From positions 6,399,501 through 6,463,500 of the forward strand of contig NZ_CP108067.1 in assembly GCF_036178145.1 (NCBI RefSeq): a stretch of DNA of 64,000 nt. Reading direction: 5' to 3'. This document shows, in pieces, positions 34,009-43,034 of the stretch. The position numbers and the translations under genes were made by a program. The stretch comes from Streptomyces sp. NBC_00273 (GTDB lineage Bacteria > Actinomycetota > Actinomycetes > Streptomycetales > Streptomycetaceae). The first letter of the stretch is position 1; the number at the start of each line of letters is the position of its first letter. The notes below the pieces were generated by a model. The model worked only from the letters and a program-made list of their open reading frames with translations, did no database searches and was not told the DNA's origin.

Positions 34009-35298
34009 ATGACCTCGCTCGATGCCGCCACCGCCAGCGCCACCTCGCCCGTCCTCGCCACCGCGCAGCGGTCCCGTACCGCCGCCGCGGCGATCGCCCC
34101 ACTCCCGCGGTCCGCCAAGGACACCGCCCTGCTGGCGATCGCGGACGCGCTGGAGGCCCGTACGGCCGAGATCATCGCCGCCAACGCCGTGGACACGGAC
34201 AAGGCCCGCGCCGCCGGCACCAGCGAGACCGTCATCGACCGCCTCACCCTGACCCGGGAGCGGGTCGCCGCCATCGCCTCCGACGTCCGCGACGTCGCCG
34301 CCCTCCCCGACCCCGTCGGCGAGGTCGTCCGCGGCAACACCCTCCCCAACGGCATCGACCTCCGGCAGATCCGCGTCCCGCTCGGCGTCGTCGGCATCAT
34401 CTACGAGGCCCGCCCCAACGTCACCGTCGACGCCGCCGCCCTCTGTCTCAAGTCCGGCAACGCGGTCCTGCTGCGCGGCAGTTCCTCCGCCTACTCCTCC
34501 AACACCGCCCTCGTCGCCATCCTGCGGGACGCCGTCGTGAGCGTCGGCCTGCCCGCCGACGCGATCCAGCTCGTCCCCGGCGAGTCCCGAGACTCCGTCC
34601 GCGAGCTGATGCGCGCCCGCGGCCTCGTCGACGTGCTCATCCCGCGCGGCGGCGCCTCCCTCATCAAGACCGTGGTCGAGGAATCCACCGTCCCGGTCAT
34701 CGAGACCGGTACCGGCAACTGCCACGTCTACGTCGACGCGCAGGCCGACCTGGACATGGCGGTGGACATCCTCATCAACTCCAAGGCCCAGCGGCCCTCC
34801 GTCTGCAACTCCGCCGAGACCCTCCTCGTCCACCGCGACATCGCCGACGCCTTCCTGCCGCGCGCCCTCGACGCGCTCGCCGACGCCGGCGTCACCGTGC
34901 ACGGCGACGCCCGGGTCCTCGCCGCCGCCGAGGGCGGCAAGGTCACCGCCCTGCCCGCCACGGACGAGGACTGGGCCGCCGAGTACCTGTCCTACGACAT
35001 CGCCGCCGCGGTCGTGGACTCCCTCGACGACGCCGTCACCCACATCCGCCGCTGGACCTCCGGTCACACCGAGGCGATCGTCACCACCTCGCAGGCCGCC
35101 GCGCGCCGCTTCACCCAGCTGGTCGACTCGACCACGGTCGCCGTGAATGCATCCACTCGGTTCACGGACGGTGGCCAGTTCGGCTTCGGTGCGGAGATCG
35201 GCATTTCCACCCAGAAGCTGCACGCCAGGGGCCCGATGGGCCTTCCCGAGCTGACCTCCACCAAGTACATCGTCACCGGCGACGGTCACGTTCGGTAG
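34009..35298 (+). CDS. proA: Glutamate-5-semialdehyde dehydrogenase (gamma-glutamyl phosphate reductase)
   Basis: The 429-residue enzyme of the aldehyde dehydrogenase superfamily shows [46 protein letters not shown] and the catalytic cysteine in [15 protein letters not shown]. It reduces gamma-glutamyl phosphate with NADPH to glutamate semialdehyde, which cyclises towards proline. It ends normally at [17 protein letters not shown]... with 30 further residues. It is separated from proB by a small gene and a repeat cluster. Confidence 0.96.
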   Translation: MTSLDAATASATSPVLATAQRSRTAAAAIAPLPRSAKDTALLAIADALEARTAEIIAANAVDTDKARAAGTSETVIDRLTLTRERVAAIASDVRDVAALPDPVGEVVRGNTLPNGIDLRQIRVPLGVVGIIYEARPNVTVDAAALCLKSGNAVLLRGSSSAYSSNTALVAILRDAVVSVGLPADAIQLVPGESRDSVRELMRARGLVDVLIPRGGASLIKTVVEESTVPVIETGTGNCHVYVDAQADLDMAVDILINSKAQRPSVCNSAETLLVHRDIADAFLPRALDALADAGVTVHGDARVLAAAEGGKVTALPATDEDWAAEYLSYDIAAAVVDSLDDAVTHIRRWTSGHTEAIVTTSQAAARRFTQLVDSTTVAVNASTRFTDGGQFGFGAEIGISTQKLHARGPMGLPELTSTKYIVTGDGHVR

Positions 35299-35375
35299 TG
35301 ACGCCTCGAGCACGGTGTGGCCGGAATTCGGCGCACACCCTGCCCAAGGCGGCCCCCCAGGTCTAGGCTGTTGCT

Positions 35376-35927
35376 GTGCCGGACGACGTGGGGGGCAAGC
35401 CGTTCCCGGACGACGGGGAGCCCGACGACGACCGCGGAGGCGCGGATTTCGACTTCGCCTCCGTGGTGTTCGACGAGGACTTCGTCCGGAACGCCGAGAT
35501 CCAAGAACCGAGCGCCGCCGAGCGCCAACGGGCGGCCGATCGAGCGCGCGCGGAGGCCGAGGCCGCCCGTGCCGTGGCCGGCGGCTGGACGGTCGACGAC
35601 GACTACGACAGCTACGGATACGGCCACCCCGACGGGTACGACGACGACCACGGCTGGGACCACGACCGCGGCTACGGGTACCCGGACGGCCCGTACGGTG
35701 CCTACGGCGGCAGTCTGCGCCCCTACCGCGGCCGCGCACCGTGGCTGCGCCCCGTCGCCTGGGTGCTCGCCTTCGTGATGGGCCTCGGCATGGTCGCGCT
35801 CGCCTTCAGCGCCGTGTACCGCAGTGCCGCGGGCGAGGCGGACCCCGCTCCGGCTCCCGCCAGCACCCCCAGGGGTGAAGTCACCGGCGTAGGCGCGTTT
35901 ACGTACCCCTCCGTTCGCCAACCCTGA
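35376..35927 (+). CDS. SCO2584-type spore wall biosynthesis membrane protein
   Basis: This 183-residue protein starts at GTG 35376, with TAGGCT 6 nt upstream. The N-terminal half is acidic and cytoplasmic and contains SVVFDEDFVRNAEIQEPSAAER. A Tyr/Gly/Asp-rich segment follows, then one membrane span at about residues 130-150 (LRPVAWVLAFVMGLGMVALAFSAVY) and a short outer tail. From memory S. coelicolor SCO2584 belongs to a gene group linked to the spore wall synthesising complex. The next gene shares the FDEDFVR motif, so the two probably descend from one ancestor or bind the same partner. Confidence 0.75.
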   Translation: MPDDVGGKPFPDDGEPDDDRGGADFDFASVVFDEDFVRNAEIQEPSAAERQRAADRARAEAEAARAVAGGWTVDDDYDSYGYGHPDGYDDDHGWDHDRGYGYPDGPYGAYGGSLRPYRGRAPWLRPVAWVLAFVMGLGMVALAFSAVYRSAAGEADPAPAPASTPRGEVTGVGAFTYPSVRQP

Positions 35928-35995
35928 AGGTACGACCCCACTCGCATACGCCGGAGCCGGGGGCTTCTCTGAAGCGGGGACAGCGGGGAGAAGCG

Positions 35996-37195
35996 ATGGC
36001 CGTGCCAGGAGATCCACCCAACAGCACCCCCGAGGGCATGGGCGGGGGCGACGACGACTTCCGGCCGGACGACTTCCGGCAGGACGAGTACCGGTCGGTG
36101 GTGTTCGACGAGGACTTCGTGCGGGCCGCCCGGCTCCAGGAGTACTCCGCGCAGGAACGCATGGGCGAACACGCCCGTGCCGTGCGCAGCCGATCCATCT
36201 GGTCCGGCGGCGGCTCCACGTCGTCCCGGACCAGCGCCCCCGGCCGGGGCGCACGGCAGGGCATGCTGCTCGTGCTGCTCATCGCCACGGCCTTCGCCTT
36301 CGCCGTCTACATGGGGCTGCGCAACCCCTACGTACCTCCGCCCGGGGGACCCGCACAGGCGCTCAGCAGCACCGTGGTCCCGCTCGCGCCGACCACCCAC
36401 GTGCCCGGCGGGCGCCCCACCGAGCTGTACGCGAAGAGCCCCGCCGCCGACTACCGGGTCGGAGCGGCCGGCATCACCCTGCCCGCCGTGCGCCGCACGC
36501 ACCACTTCACCGACGCCCAGGTCGTCGCCGCGCTGTCCATCGCCAAGGACTACCTGGTGCAGTCCTCGTTGGACCCCGACATCCTCGCCGGAGCGGCCAC
36601 CCGCCCGGTGCGCGTCCTGCTCGACCCCGACCAGTTGGCGCAGTTCGACCGCAGCATGACTTCGCCCTCCGGCGACGGCCGCCACGCGGCCACCGGCTGG
36701 CTGGTCCGCTTCGACCAGGACACCGCCGTCGTGGCCGACTCCCGGGTACGGGTGAGCGGCACGCTCGCCTTCGAGGAGGTGGCCCCCGACACGCTGGAGG
36801 TCACCACCGACCACACCTTCGTCTACGCCGTACGGCCCGCCACCGGATCCCCGGCCGCGGCCGACGGCGCCTCGCTCTTCACCGTCCGGCGCGAGTTGCG
36901 GCTGCGCTTCGACCGGGAGGACCTGACGACCCGCCGGCTGGAGCTGGCCTCGGCCTATGTGATGGCCGGGCCGCAGGACTGCTCCGCCGACCCGGCCGGA
37001 GCCTTTCGCCCGCTCCTGGCCGGAGCCGGCCCGACCACGGTGGGCCCGGCCGCGAGCGACCCGTACGCCAGCGGCCAACCGCGGCGCACGGCCGGGCTGT
37101 GCGGCGTCCTGGCCTCGCCCACGACCCCGGCCGTGAGCCCGCCCGCGACACCGCCCCCGCCCCCGCAGGCCGCTCCCGTCAGCCCTGCTCCGTAG
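35996..37195 (+). CDS. SCO2583-type membrane protein
   Basis: The 399-residue protein starts at ATG 35996 after GGGGAGAAG. An acidic N-terminus carries SVVFDEDFVRAARLQEYSAQER, nearly the same as in the preceding protein. One span (QGMLLVLLIATAFAFAVYMGL, about residues 88-108) places the remaining 290 residues outside the cell. The extracellular part looks like an alpha/beta domain (HHFTDAQVVAALSIAKDYLV, EVTTDHTFVYAV) with a proline-rich end. Presumed spore-wall-related by synteny. Its 3' end overlaps the convergent M48 protease gene by 17 bp. Confidence 0.75.
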   Translation: MAVPGDPPNSTPEGMGGGDDDFRPDDFRQDEYRSVVFDEDFVRAARLQEYSAQERMGEHARAVRSRSIWSGGGSTSSRTSAPGRGARQGMLLVLLIATAFAFAVYMGLRNPYVPPPGGPAQALSSTVVPLAPTTHVPGGRPTELYAKSPAADYRVGAAGITLPAVRRTHHFTDAQVVAALSIAKDYLVQSSLDPDILAGAATRPVRVLLDPDQLAQFDRSMTSPSGDGRHAATGWLVRFDQDTAVVADSRVRVSGTLAFEEVAPDTLEVTTDHTFVYAVRPATGSPAAADGASLFTVRRELRLRFDREDLTTRRLELASAYVMAGPQDCSADPAGAFRPLLAGAGPTTVGPAASDPYASGQPRRTAGLCGVLASPTTPAVSPPATPPPPPQAAPVSPAP

Positions 37196-38255
37196 GTCCT
37201 GCCTTGTCCTGCGCAGCAGTGCCGGCTCCGGCTCCGGAGCCCGTGAACTTGTCGCGGAGCTTGCCGCCCACGTCGGCCGCGCCGCCCGCGATGTCACCGA
37301 CCAGCTTGAACAGCGGGTCCTTGCTGGTGCGCACCGCATCGGCGTAGTGCGCGGCGGACTGGCGGAAGGAGTCGGTCACCGAGGTGTCCTTGTCCTCGTC
37401 CCGCCGCGGGTAGTGGCCGTCCATGATCCGCTGGTGGTCGCGGCTCTCGGCCCACTTCTTCAGCTCGGCCGCCCGCACCGTGGTGAAGGGGTGCGTCCGG
37501 GGCAGCAGGTTCAGGATCTTCAGCACGGAGTCGCGCAGATCGCCGCTCGACTCGTACTCCTCGGCCTGGGCCAGGAAGGCGTCCACGTTCATCTCGTGGA
37601 GGTGGTTGCCGCCCGCGATCTTCATCAGGCCCCGCATCGAGGCCTGCACGTCCTGTCCCACCAGCAGCCCGGCCCGGTCGGCCGAGAGCTCCGACTTGCG
37701 GAACCACTCCCGCAGCGCGGTCACGATCGTCATGATCGCCACATTGCCCAGCGGGATCCACGCGATCTTCAGCGCCAGGTTGGTCAGGAACAGCAGGATC
37801 GTGCGGTAGACGGCGTGCCCCGACAGCGCGTGGCCCACCTCGTGGCCCACCACCGCACGCATCTCCTCCTCGTCGAGCAGTTCGACGAGGCCCGTGGTCA
37901 CCACGATGATCGGCTCGTCCAGCCCGATGCACATGGCGTTGGGGTTCGGGTCCTGCTGCACGTACATCTGCGGGACCTTCTCCAGGTCCAGGATGTAGCA
38001 GGCGTCGCGCAGCATCCCGTGCAGGTGCGGGAACTGCGTCTCGCCCACGCGCACCGACTCCGACAGGAACAGCAGCCGCAGGCTCCGCTCCGGAAGCAGC
38101 CCGCTCAGCGCCTTGAACACCGTGTCGAAGCCGCTCAGTTTGCGCAGTGCCACCAGCGCCGAGCGGTCCGCCGGATGCTCGTACGCCCGCGACGAGATGC
38201 CGGGGAACCGCCTGCGATCCCGCGCCGGCACCTTCTCGAACCCTGTTTCCGTCAT
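37179..38255 (-). CDS. M48-family zinc metallopeptidase, HtpX-like
   Basis: The 358-residue protein starts at ATG 38255. The zinc site is VVGHEVGHALSGH (H138, E139, H142) with the third ligand in KSELSADRAG (E189). A hydrophobic pair around residues 150-180 (TILLFLTNLALKIAWIPLG) suggests membrane attachment, as in HtpX-type quality-control proteases. The C-terminus is a Gly/Ala-rich tail. It is convergent with, and slightly overlaps, the SCO2583-type gene. Confidence 0.88.
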   Translation of the reverse strand: MTETGFEKVPARDRRRFPGISSRAYEHPADRSALVALRKLSGFDTVFKALSGLLPERSLRLLFLSESVRVGETQFPHLHGMLRDACYILDLEKVPQMYVQQDPNPNAMCIGLDEPIIVVTTGLVELLDEEEMRAVVGHEVGHALSGHAVYRTILLFLTNLALKIAWIPLGNVAIMTIVTALREWFRKSELSADRAGLLVGQDVQASMRGLMKIAGGNHLHEMNVDAFLAQAEEYESSGDLRDSVLKILNLLPRTHPFTTVRAAELKKWAESRDHQRIMDGHYPRRDEDKDTSVTDSFRQSAAHYADAVRTSKDPLFKLVGDIAGGAADVGGKLRDKFTGSGAGAGTAAQDKAGPTEQG

Positions 38256-38395
38256 TGCGCCCTCCCCTGTATGGACCTGTTCGTCCCTGCGTCTATCCTC
38301 TCCAACGCCTGAGTCGGCGTGAGCGTGCCCCAGGCCCCCGCATACGATGTGAGCGAAGTCTCCGCCCGCTCCCCGACTCGATAGGTATCTGCCTG

Positions 38396-38563
38396 ATGAG
38401 CCTCTCCACCACCGCCCACAACCTGGTCGTCCTCGCCTCGGAGGGGGCCGAGCAGCACGGCGGCAACCACGACAGCCTGAACCCGTACCTGACCGGCGGC
38501 GGTGCCTTCCTGATCCTGATGCTGATGCTCTGGGTCACCACGCGCCTGAACCGCGACCGCTGA
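38396..38563 (+). CDS. 55-residue membrane protein
   Basis: This short gene starts at ATG 38396 ([16 protein letters not shown]). TAGGTA lies 8 nt upstream, so the mRNA may be nearly leaderless. A His/Asn-rich segment ([17 protein letters not shown]) precedes one span ([15 protein letters not shown]) and a short basic end. No function is known. It lies 64 bp upstream of nadD on the same strand. Confidence 0.7.
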   Translation: MSLSTTAHNLVVLASEGAEQHGGNHDSLNPYLTGGGAFLILMLMLWVTTRLNRDR

Positions 38564-38627
38564 ACCGGCCGAACCGGCTGAACCCGCCGAGAACGACGCG
38601 TCCCCCGGGCCAGTAGGCTCTGCGCTC

Positions 38628-39245
38628 ATGGGAGAGCAGGAGATGCCTACCGGTCCGGTCAAGCGCCGGCTCGGCGTGATGGGCGGGACATTCGACCCGA
38701 TCCATCACGGACACCTGGTGGCCGCCAGCGAGGTGGCCGCCCTTTTCCACCTCGACGAGGTGATGTTCGTGCCGACCGGCGAGCCGTGGCAGAAGTCGCA
38801 GCGGGCCGTTTCGCCGGCCGAGGACCGCTACCTGATGACGGTCATCGCCACGGCCTCGAACCCGCAGTTCTCGGTGAGCCGCATCGACATCGACCGCGGC
38901 GGGCCGACGTACACCATCGACACCCTGCGGGACCTGAAGGCGCAGAACGACGACGCCGACCTGTTCTTCATCACCGGTGCCGACGCGCTCGCGCAGATCC
39001 TGACCTGGCGCAACGCCGAAGAGCTCTTCTCGCTCTCCCACTTCATCGGAGTCACCCGGCCGGGTCACGTGCTCACCGACGACGGGCTCCCCAAGGGCGG
39101 CGTTTCCCTGGTGGAGGTGCCCGCGCTCGCGATCTCGTCCACCGACTGCCGTGCGAGGGTGGCCCAGGGGGATCCTGTCTGGTATTTGGTGCCGGACGGC
39201 GTCGTGCGCTACATCGACAAGCGTGAGCTGTACCGGGGAGCCTGA
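38628..39245 (+). CDS. nadD: Nicotinate-nucleotide adenylyltransferase
   Basis: The 205-residue enzyme has the nucleotidyltransferase motif [15 protein letters not shown] and the C-terminal ISSTDCRAR motif. It converts nicotinate mononucleotide and ATP to deamido-NAD in NAD synthesis. ATG 38628 has TAGGCT 8 nt upstream; ATG 38643 (MPTGPVKRR) is an alternative start. The LCP gene follows after 24 bp and rsfS after that, the usual actinobacterial grouping. Confidence 0.95.
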   Translation: MGEQEMPTGPVKRRLGVMGGTFDPIHHGHLVAASEVAALFHLDEVMFVPTGEPWQKSQRAVSPAEDRYLMTVIATASNPQFSVSRIDIDRGGPTYTIDTLRDLKAQNDDADLFFITGADALAQILTWRNAEELFSLSHFIGVTRPGHVLTDDGLPKGGVSLVEVPALAISSTDCRARVAQGDPVWYLVPDGVVRYIDKRELYRGA

Positions 39246-39269
39246 GCTTCCGGAGAGAGGGGCCCCGCG

Positions 39270-40997
39270 GTGAACGACCGACAGGATCCGTACGACCCGT
39301 ATGCCGCCCAGGAGCAGCAGCTCGTCGGCTACGACGCGTACGGGCGGCCGGTGTACGGCCAGGGGCCCGCGCAGCCCGCCCAGCCCGCTCCGCAGCAGTA
39401 CGGGCAGCAGTACGAGCAGCAGCAGTACGGCTACGACTACCAGGGCTACGGCCAGCAGCAGCCGCAACAGCAGCAGTACTACCCGCAGCAGCCGGCCGCC
39501 CAGGAGTACGGGCAGCAGGAGTACACCCAGGCGCCCGCCTACGGGTACGACACGCAGCAGACCCAGCAGTGGATCCCGCAGCAGACCGCCCCGGAGCCCC
39601 CGGCCCCCGCCGAGCGGCCGGCCGCCCAGGTCCCCGAGCCGCGCCGGCCGGACGCCGAAGAGGGCGGTGCGCGGGGCGACGACCGCGAGCGCGACGGCGA
39701 CCGCGAGCGCGACGGCGAGCCCCGGGCGGACCGGGACTACCGCACCGAGATGTTCGCCTTCATCGACCAGCCGGACGAGGACTCCGAGGACGTCATCGAC
39801 TGGCTCAAGTTCACCGAGAGCCGCACCGAACGCCGCGAGGAGGCCCGCCGCCGCGGCCGCAACCGGGTGGTGGCGCTGATCGTCGTCCTCGCCCTGTTCG
39901 TCGTCGGCGGACTCGGCTACCTCTGGTACGCGGGCAAGCTGCCCCTCCTCGACGGCCCCGGCGAGAAGAAGACCGGCGCGAGTGCCGACGCCGGCGCGCA
40001 GAAGCGGGACATCATCGTCGTCCACCTGCACAACACCAAGAAGGGCGGCACCTCCTCGGCGCTGCTCGTCGACAACGTCACCACCAAGAAGGGCGCCACC
40101 GTCCTGCTCCCGAACACCCTGGCCGTCACCGGCCAGGACGGGACGGCCACGGGGCTCGGCAAGTCGGTCGAGGAAGGCGGTCTCGGCACCCGCGAGGCCC
40201 TCGACTCCGTGCTGGGCACCCGCATCGGCGGCACCTGGCGCCTGGACACCCCCTTCCTGGAGAGCCTGGTCGACCTGGTCGGCGGCATCGAGGTCGACAC
40301 CGACACCGCGGTCCCGGCCGACGACGCGGCCAAGACCCCGGCCGTGGCCCAGGGCCAGAAGCAGAGCCTGAGCGGCTCGATGGCCGTCGCGTACGCCACG
40401 TTCCGCGGGCAGGGCGAACCGGAGGCCAAGCAGCTGGAACGCGTGGGCAAGGTGCTCCAGGCGGTGCTGCGCAAGATCCCGAGCGACCCGAAGGCGGCGG
40501 CCGTGACCGTCGAGAGCATCGGTCAGATCCTCGACCCGGCCCTGAACGCGCAGACCCTCGGTGCCCTGCTGTCCCGGCTCGGCGCGCACGCCAAGGTGGG
40601 CGCGTGGCGCACCGACGTCCTCGCGGTGAAGGCGGACGGCACGCTCACGGACGACGCGAACAAGTCGGTCGTCAAGGAGGTGCTGGGCGGCTCCGGCGCC
40701 GCGGCGCAGCCCGGTGCGGCCCCGCGCGTCGGCCTCAAGGACGCCAGCGGCGACGAGAAGACGCAGGTCGCGGCGAAGGCGGCGCTGGTGAACGGCGGCT
40801 ACACCTTCGTCGACGGCGGCAAGGCCGACAAGACGGCGGCCACCTCGCAGATCACCTACCAGGACGATGCGCAGCGGGACCGCGCGATCGAGGTCGCCAA
40901 GACGCTGGGACTGCCCGAGACGGCCGTGAAGAAGGCCGAGAACGCGGTGAACGCGGAGGTCGTGGTGATCCTGGGCAAGGACTACAAGGCGTTCTGA
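39270..40997 (+). CDS. LCP/LytR-family protein with long Gln/Tyr-rich cytoplasmic tail
   Basis: The 575-residue protein starts at GTG 39270. Residues 1-130 are Gln/Tyr/Pro-rich repeats (QQYGQQYEQQQYGYDYQG). An acidic/basic linker, a span at about 199-222 (VVALIVVLALFVVGGLGYLW) and an extracellular LCP-like domain follow (LLVDNVTTKKGATVLLPNTL, LDTPFLESLVDLVGGIEVD), then a LytR C-terminal domain near residues 480-575. LCP proteins attach teichoic acids or other polymers to peptidoglycan. From memory S. coelicolor SCO2578 is the counterpart in spore wall work. The classical LCP arginines are less obvious than in LytR, so activity is not certain. Confidence 0.82.
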   Translation: MNDRQDPYDPYAAQEQQLVGYDAYGRPVYGQGPAQPAQPAPQQYGQQYEQQQYGYDYQGYGQQQPQQQQYYPQQPAAQEYGQQEYTQAPAYGYDTQQTQQWIPQQTAPEPPAPAERPAAQVPEPRRPDAEEGGARGDDRERDGDRERDGEPRADRDYRTEMFAFIDQPDEDSEDVIDWLKFTESRTERREEARRRGRNRVVALIVVLALFVVGGLGYLWYAGKLPLLDGPGEKKTGASADAGAQKRDIIVVHLHNTKKGGTSSALLVDNVTTKKGATVLLPNTLAVTGQDGTATGLGKSVEEGGLGTREALDSVLGTRIGGTWRLDTPFLESLVDLVGGIEVDTDTAVPADDAAKTPAVAQGQKQSLSGSMAVAYATFRGQGEPEAKQLERVGKVLQAVLRKIPSDPKAAAVTVESIGQILDPALNAQTLGALLSRLGAHAKVGAWRTDVLAVKADGTLTDDANKSVVKEVLGGSGAAAQPGAAPRVGLKDASGDEKTQVAAKAALVNGGYTFVDGGKADKTAATSQITYQDDAQRDRAIEVAKTLGLPETAVKKAENAVNAEVVVILGKDYKAF

Positions 40998-41116
40998 CCA
41001 GGCTCCGGAGCGGCCCCGAGGGAGGCTTTCGCCCGCGCGCGACGCTGCGCGCGGGCGGTGTCGGCGGTACATGAGACCCTTGTAAGGATCTGCCCGCCAA
41101 CCCGAAAGCATGGCCA

Positions 41117-41563
41117 GTGACCGCCACGGACCGCTCCATCGAGCTCATCACCGCCGCCGCCCAGGCCGCGGCCGACCGGCTCGCGCACGACATCATCGCG
41201 TACGACGTCAGCGACGTGCTGTCGATCACCGACGCCTTCCTGCTCGCCTCGGCGCCCAACGACCGCCAGGTCAAGTCGATCGTCGACGAGATCGAGGAGC
41301 GCCTGCTCAAGGAGCTCGGCGCCAAGCCGGTGCGCCGCGAGGGGGACCGCGACGCCCGCTGGATCCTGCTCGACTACGTCGACATCGTCGTCCACGTCCA
41401 GCACAGCGAGGAGCGTGTCTTCTACGCGCTGGAGCGCCTGTGGAAGGACTGCCCCGAGATCGAGCTCCCCGAGGACGCCAAGCTCACCATCGGCAAGGCC
41501 GAGGAGCACGCCAAGCTGCGCGAGGCGGCGGGCGACGACGAACTGGACGGTGATCTGTTCTGA
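41117..41563 (+). CDS. rsfS: Ribosome silencing factor RsfS (Iojap)
   Basis: The 148-residue protein has the RsfS core: LAHDIIAYDVSDVLSITDAF, EIEERLLKELGAKPVRREG and WILLDYVDIVVHVQH. It binds L14 and keeps 50S subunits from joining 30S during starvation. GTG 41117 is the start. The stop overlaps the start of the phosphatase gene (CTGA, 41560-41563). A weak TAAGGAT box lies near 41083. Confidence 0.94.
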   Translation: MTATDRSIELITAAAQAAADRLAHDIIAYDVSDVLSITDAFLLASAPNDRQVKSIVDEIEERLLKELGAKPVRREGDRDARWILLDYVDIVVHVQHSEERVFYALERLWKDCPEIELPEDAKLTIGKAEEHAKLREAAGDDELDGDLF

Positions 41564-42216
41564 GCGCGACCACCTCGGGCAAGTCCGGCAGGAAGATCGT
41601 CCTCTGGCGGCACGGCCAGACCTCGTGGAACCTGGAGCGCCGCTTCCAGGGCTCCACGGACATCGAGCTGACCGAGGCGGGTGTGGCGCAGGCGCGCCGC
41701 TCCGCGCGGTTGCTCGCCTCGCTGAAGCCGGATGCCATCGTGGCCTCCGACCTGCAGCGCGCCTCCGCCACGGCTGCCGAGCTGGCCGCCCTCACGGGGC
41801 TGACGGTGTCGCACGACGCGGCGCTGCGCGAGACGTACGCCGGCGAGTGGCAGGGCCTCACGCACGACGAGATCCTCGAGAAGTACGGCGAGCAGTACGC
41901 GGCGTGGAAGCGCGGCGAACCGGTCCGCCGCGGCGGCGGCGAGCTGGAGACCGAGGTCGCCGACCGTGCCGCGCCGGTGGTGCTGGAACACGTCGGACGG
42001 CTGCCGCGGTCCGGCACCCTCGTCGTGGTCAGCCACGGCGGCACTATCCGTACGACGATCGGGCGCCTGCTGGGCCTGAACGCGTACGACTGGGAGGGCC
42101 TCGGCGGGCTCTCCAACTGCTGCTGGTCCGTCCTCGGCGAGGGCGCGCGCGGCTGGCGCCTGCTGGAGCACAACGCCGGCACGCTGCCGGAACCGGTGCT
42201 CGGCGACGACGACTGA
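41560..42216 (+). CDS. Histidine phosphatase (phosphoglycerate mutase-like), CTG start
   Basis: The 218-residue protein begins LSATTSGKSGRKIVLWRHGQTSWN and contains the RHG phosphohistidine motif, FQGSTDIELTEAG and the second histidine in VVVSHGGTIRT. The active-site RHG lies at about residue 17, so the protein must start before the first ATG/GTG of the frame. No ATG or GTG exists upstream in frame, but CTG 41560 overlaps the rsfS stop (CTGA) and places the start correctly. Members act on phosphosugars, cofactors or glucosyl-3-phosphoglycerate; the substrate here is unknown. Confidence 0.87.
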   Translation: MSATTSGKSGRKIVLWRHGQTSWNLERRFQGSTDIELTEAGVAQARRSARLLASLKPDAIVASDLQRASATAAELAALTGLTVSHDAALRETYAGEWQGLTHDEILEKYGEQYAAWKRGEPVRRGGGELETEVADRAAPVVLEHVGRLPRSGTLVVVSHGGTIRTTIGRLLGLNAYDWEGLGGLSNCCWSVLGEGARGWRLLEHNAGTLPEPVLGDDD

Positions 42217-42256
42217 GCTGCCCTCTGCCGCTCCCCGGCGGGGCTGCCACCCGGAT

Positions 42257-42286
42257 TTCACTTTCCGGCTGGTCACAGGCTAGAGT
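42257..42286 (+). promoter_or_regulatory. Promoter of first tRNA-Ala
   Basis: TTCACT (42257-42262), 18 bp and TAGAGT (42281-42286) lie about 50 bp before the tRNA, in good position for its promoter. Confidence 0.5.
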
Positions 42287-42338
42287 TCTTCTTGTTCGCA
42301 GCGCAGAACACCGGAGACGGGGGAGCGCGGCGGAGAGC

Positions 42339-42411
42339 GGGGCTATAGCTCAGTTGGTAGAGCGCCTGCATGGCATGCAGGAGGTCAGGAGTTCAATTCT
42401 CCTTAGCTCCA
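42339..42411 (+). tRNA. tRNA-Ala (anticodon GGC), copy 1
   Basis: The 73-nt cloverleaf has acceptor arms GGGGCTA and TAGCTCC with the G3:U70 alanine identity pair, D-arm AGCTCAGTTGGTAGAGC, anticodon stem CCTGC/GCAGG enclosing ATGGCAT (anticodon GGC, reading GCC) and TTCAATT in the T-loop. CCA is not encoded. A T-rich terminator follows. Confidence 0.96.
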
Positions 42412-42417
42412 CAATCA

Positions 42418-42455
42418 GGATCCCGTCCCCAACAGGGGGCGGGATCCTTGCTTTT
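42418..42455 (+). terminator. Terminator of tRNA-Ala copy 1
   Basis: GGATCCCG pairs with CGGGATCC around a C-run/G-run inner stem (TCCCC/GGGGG), and TTGCTTTT follows. Confidence 0.85.
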
Positions 42456-42556
42456 GTACCCTTTCGCGTTTGCTGACCTGGCCCGCACCGGCATGGCAGA
42501 ATCGTGACCGCCGGAGGGGGAGACGACGGCCCGATGCGGGAGGGAGTCGCTGACGG

Positions 42557-42790
42557 ATGGGTGCACACCGGCGCCGGTGCGACTGGTGCAACAACGGCAC
42601 GCCGATCGTGCGGGACATGGACCCGGTCAACCCCGATTACCAGTACTGGTGCGAGGAATGCGCTCGGGCGCTGATCATAAAAGGCGACCCGATCGAGACG
42701 TACCGCGAGCTGGAAGGGGAGCCGATCTACGGGCGGCTGCTCGACGAGCACTGCACGCTCAAGCGGTTCTATCAGTTCGCGAGAGCGTGA
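42557..42790 (+). CDS. Small protein with two CxxC pairs
   Basis: The 77-residue protein (ATG 42557) has CDWCNNGTP near the start and YWCEECARAL in the middle, together a likely zinc ribbon, followed by an acidic/aromatic end (EGEPIYGRLLDEHCTLKRF). It lies between two identical tRNA-Ala genes. Codon use is normal for the chromosome. No function is known to me. Confidence 0.75.
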   Translation: MGAHRRRCDWCNNGTPIVRDMDPVNPDYQYWCEECARALIIKGDPIETYRELEGEPIYGRLLDEHCTLKRFYQFARA

Positions 42791-42809
42791 CAAGTTGACT
42801 CAAATCGGA

Positions 42810-42854
42810 CATGGCTTCTGGTCGGTGGAAACCGATTTTTGGACCAGGGCCATG
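42810..42854 (+). terminator. Hairpin after the CxxC gene
   Basis: CATGGC and CTGGTC pair with GACCAG and GCCATG, with an inner CGGT/ACCG stem and five T residues. Its 3' arm contains the -35 (TTGGAC) of the next tRNA promoter, so termination and initiation signals overlap. Confidence 0.6.
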
Positions 42855-42866
42855 ACCGTGTAATGT
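42839..42866 (+). promoter_or_regulatory. Promoter of second tRNA-Ala
   Basis: TTGGAC (42839-42844), 16 bp and TAATGT (42861-42866), ending 55 bp before the tRNA. Confidence 0.6.
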
Positions 42867-42921
42867 TTGGGACGTCGCCAAGGGGAACCGGCAAGGGAAA
42901 CCGAAGCGGCAAGCACAACAA

Positions 42922-42994
42922 GGGGCTATAGCTCAGTTGGTAGAGCGCCTGCATGGCATGCAGGAGGTCAGGAGTTCAATTCTCCTTAGCTCCA
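42922..42994 (+). tRNA. tRNA-Ala (anticodon GGC), copy 2
   Basis: Identical over its full 73 nt to the copy at 42339. G3:U70 and anticodon GGC are present, and CCA is not encoded. Confidence 0.96.
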
Positions 42995-43001
42995 CAGTGA
43001 A

Positions 43002-43034
43002 GAAGCGGGCCACCCGGATCGGGTGGCCCGCTTC
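43002..43034 (+). terminator. Terminator of tRNA-Ala copy 2
   Basis: GAAGCGGGCCACCC and GGGTGGCCCGCTTC are perfect 14-bp arms with loop GGATC. Confidence 0.85.

Noticed and set aside
42339..42994. Mobile element bounded by the two identical tRNA-Ala genes
   Set aside because: No integrase or foreign codon use between them and both copies keep their own promoter and terminator.
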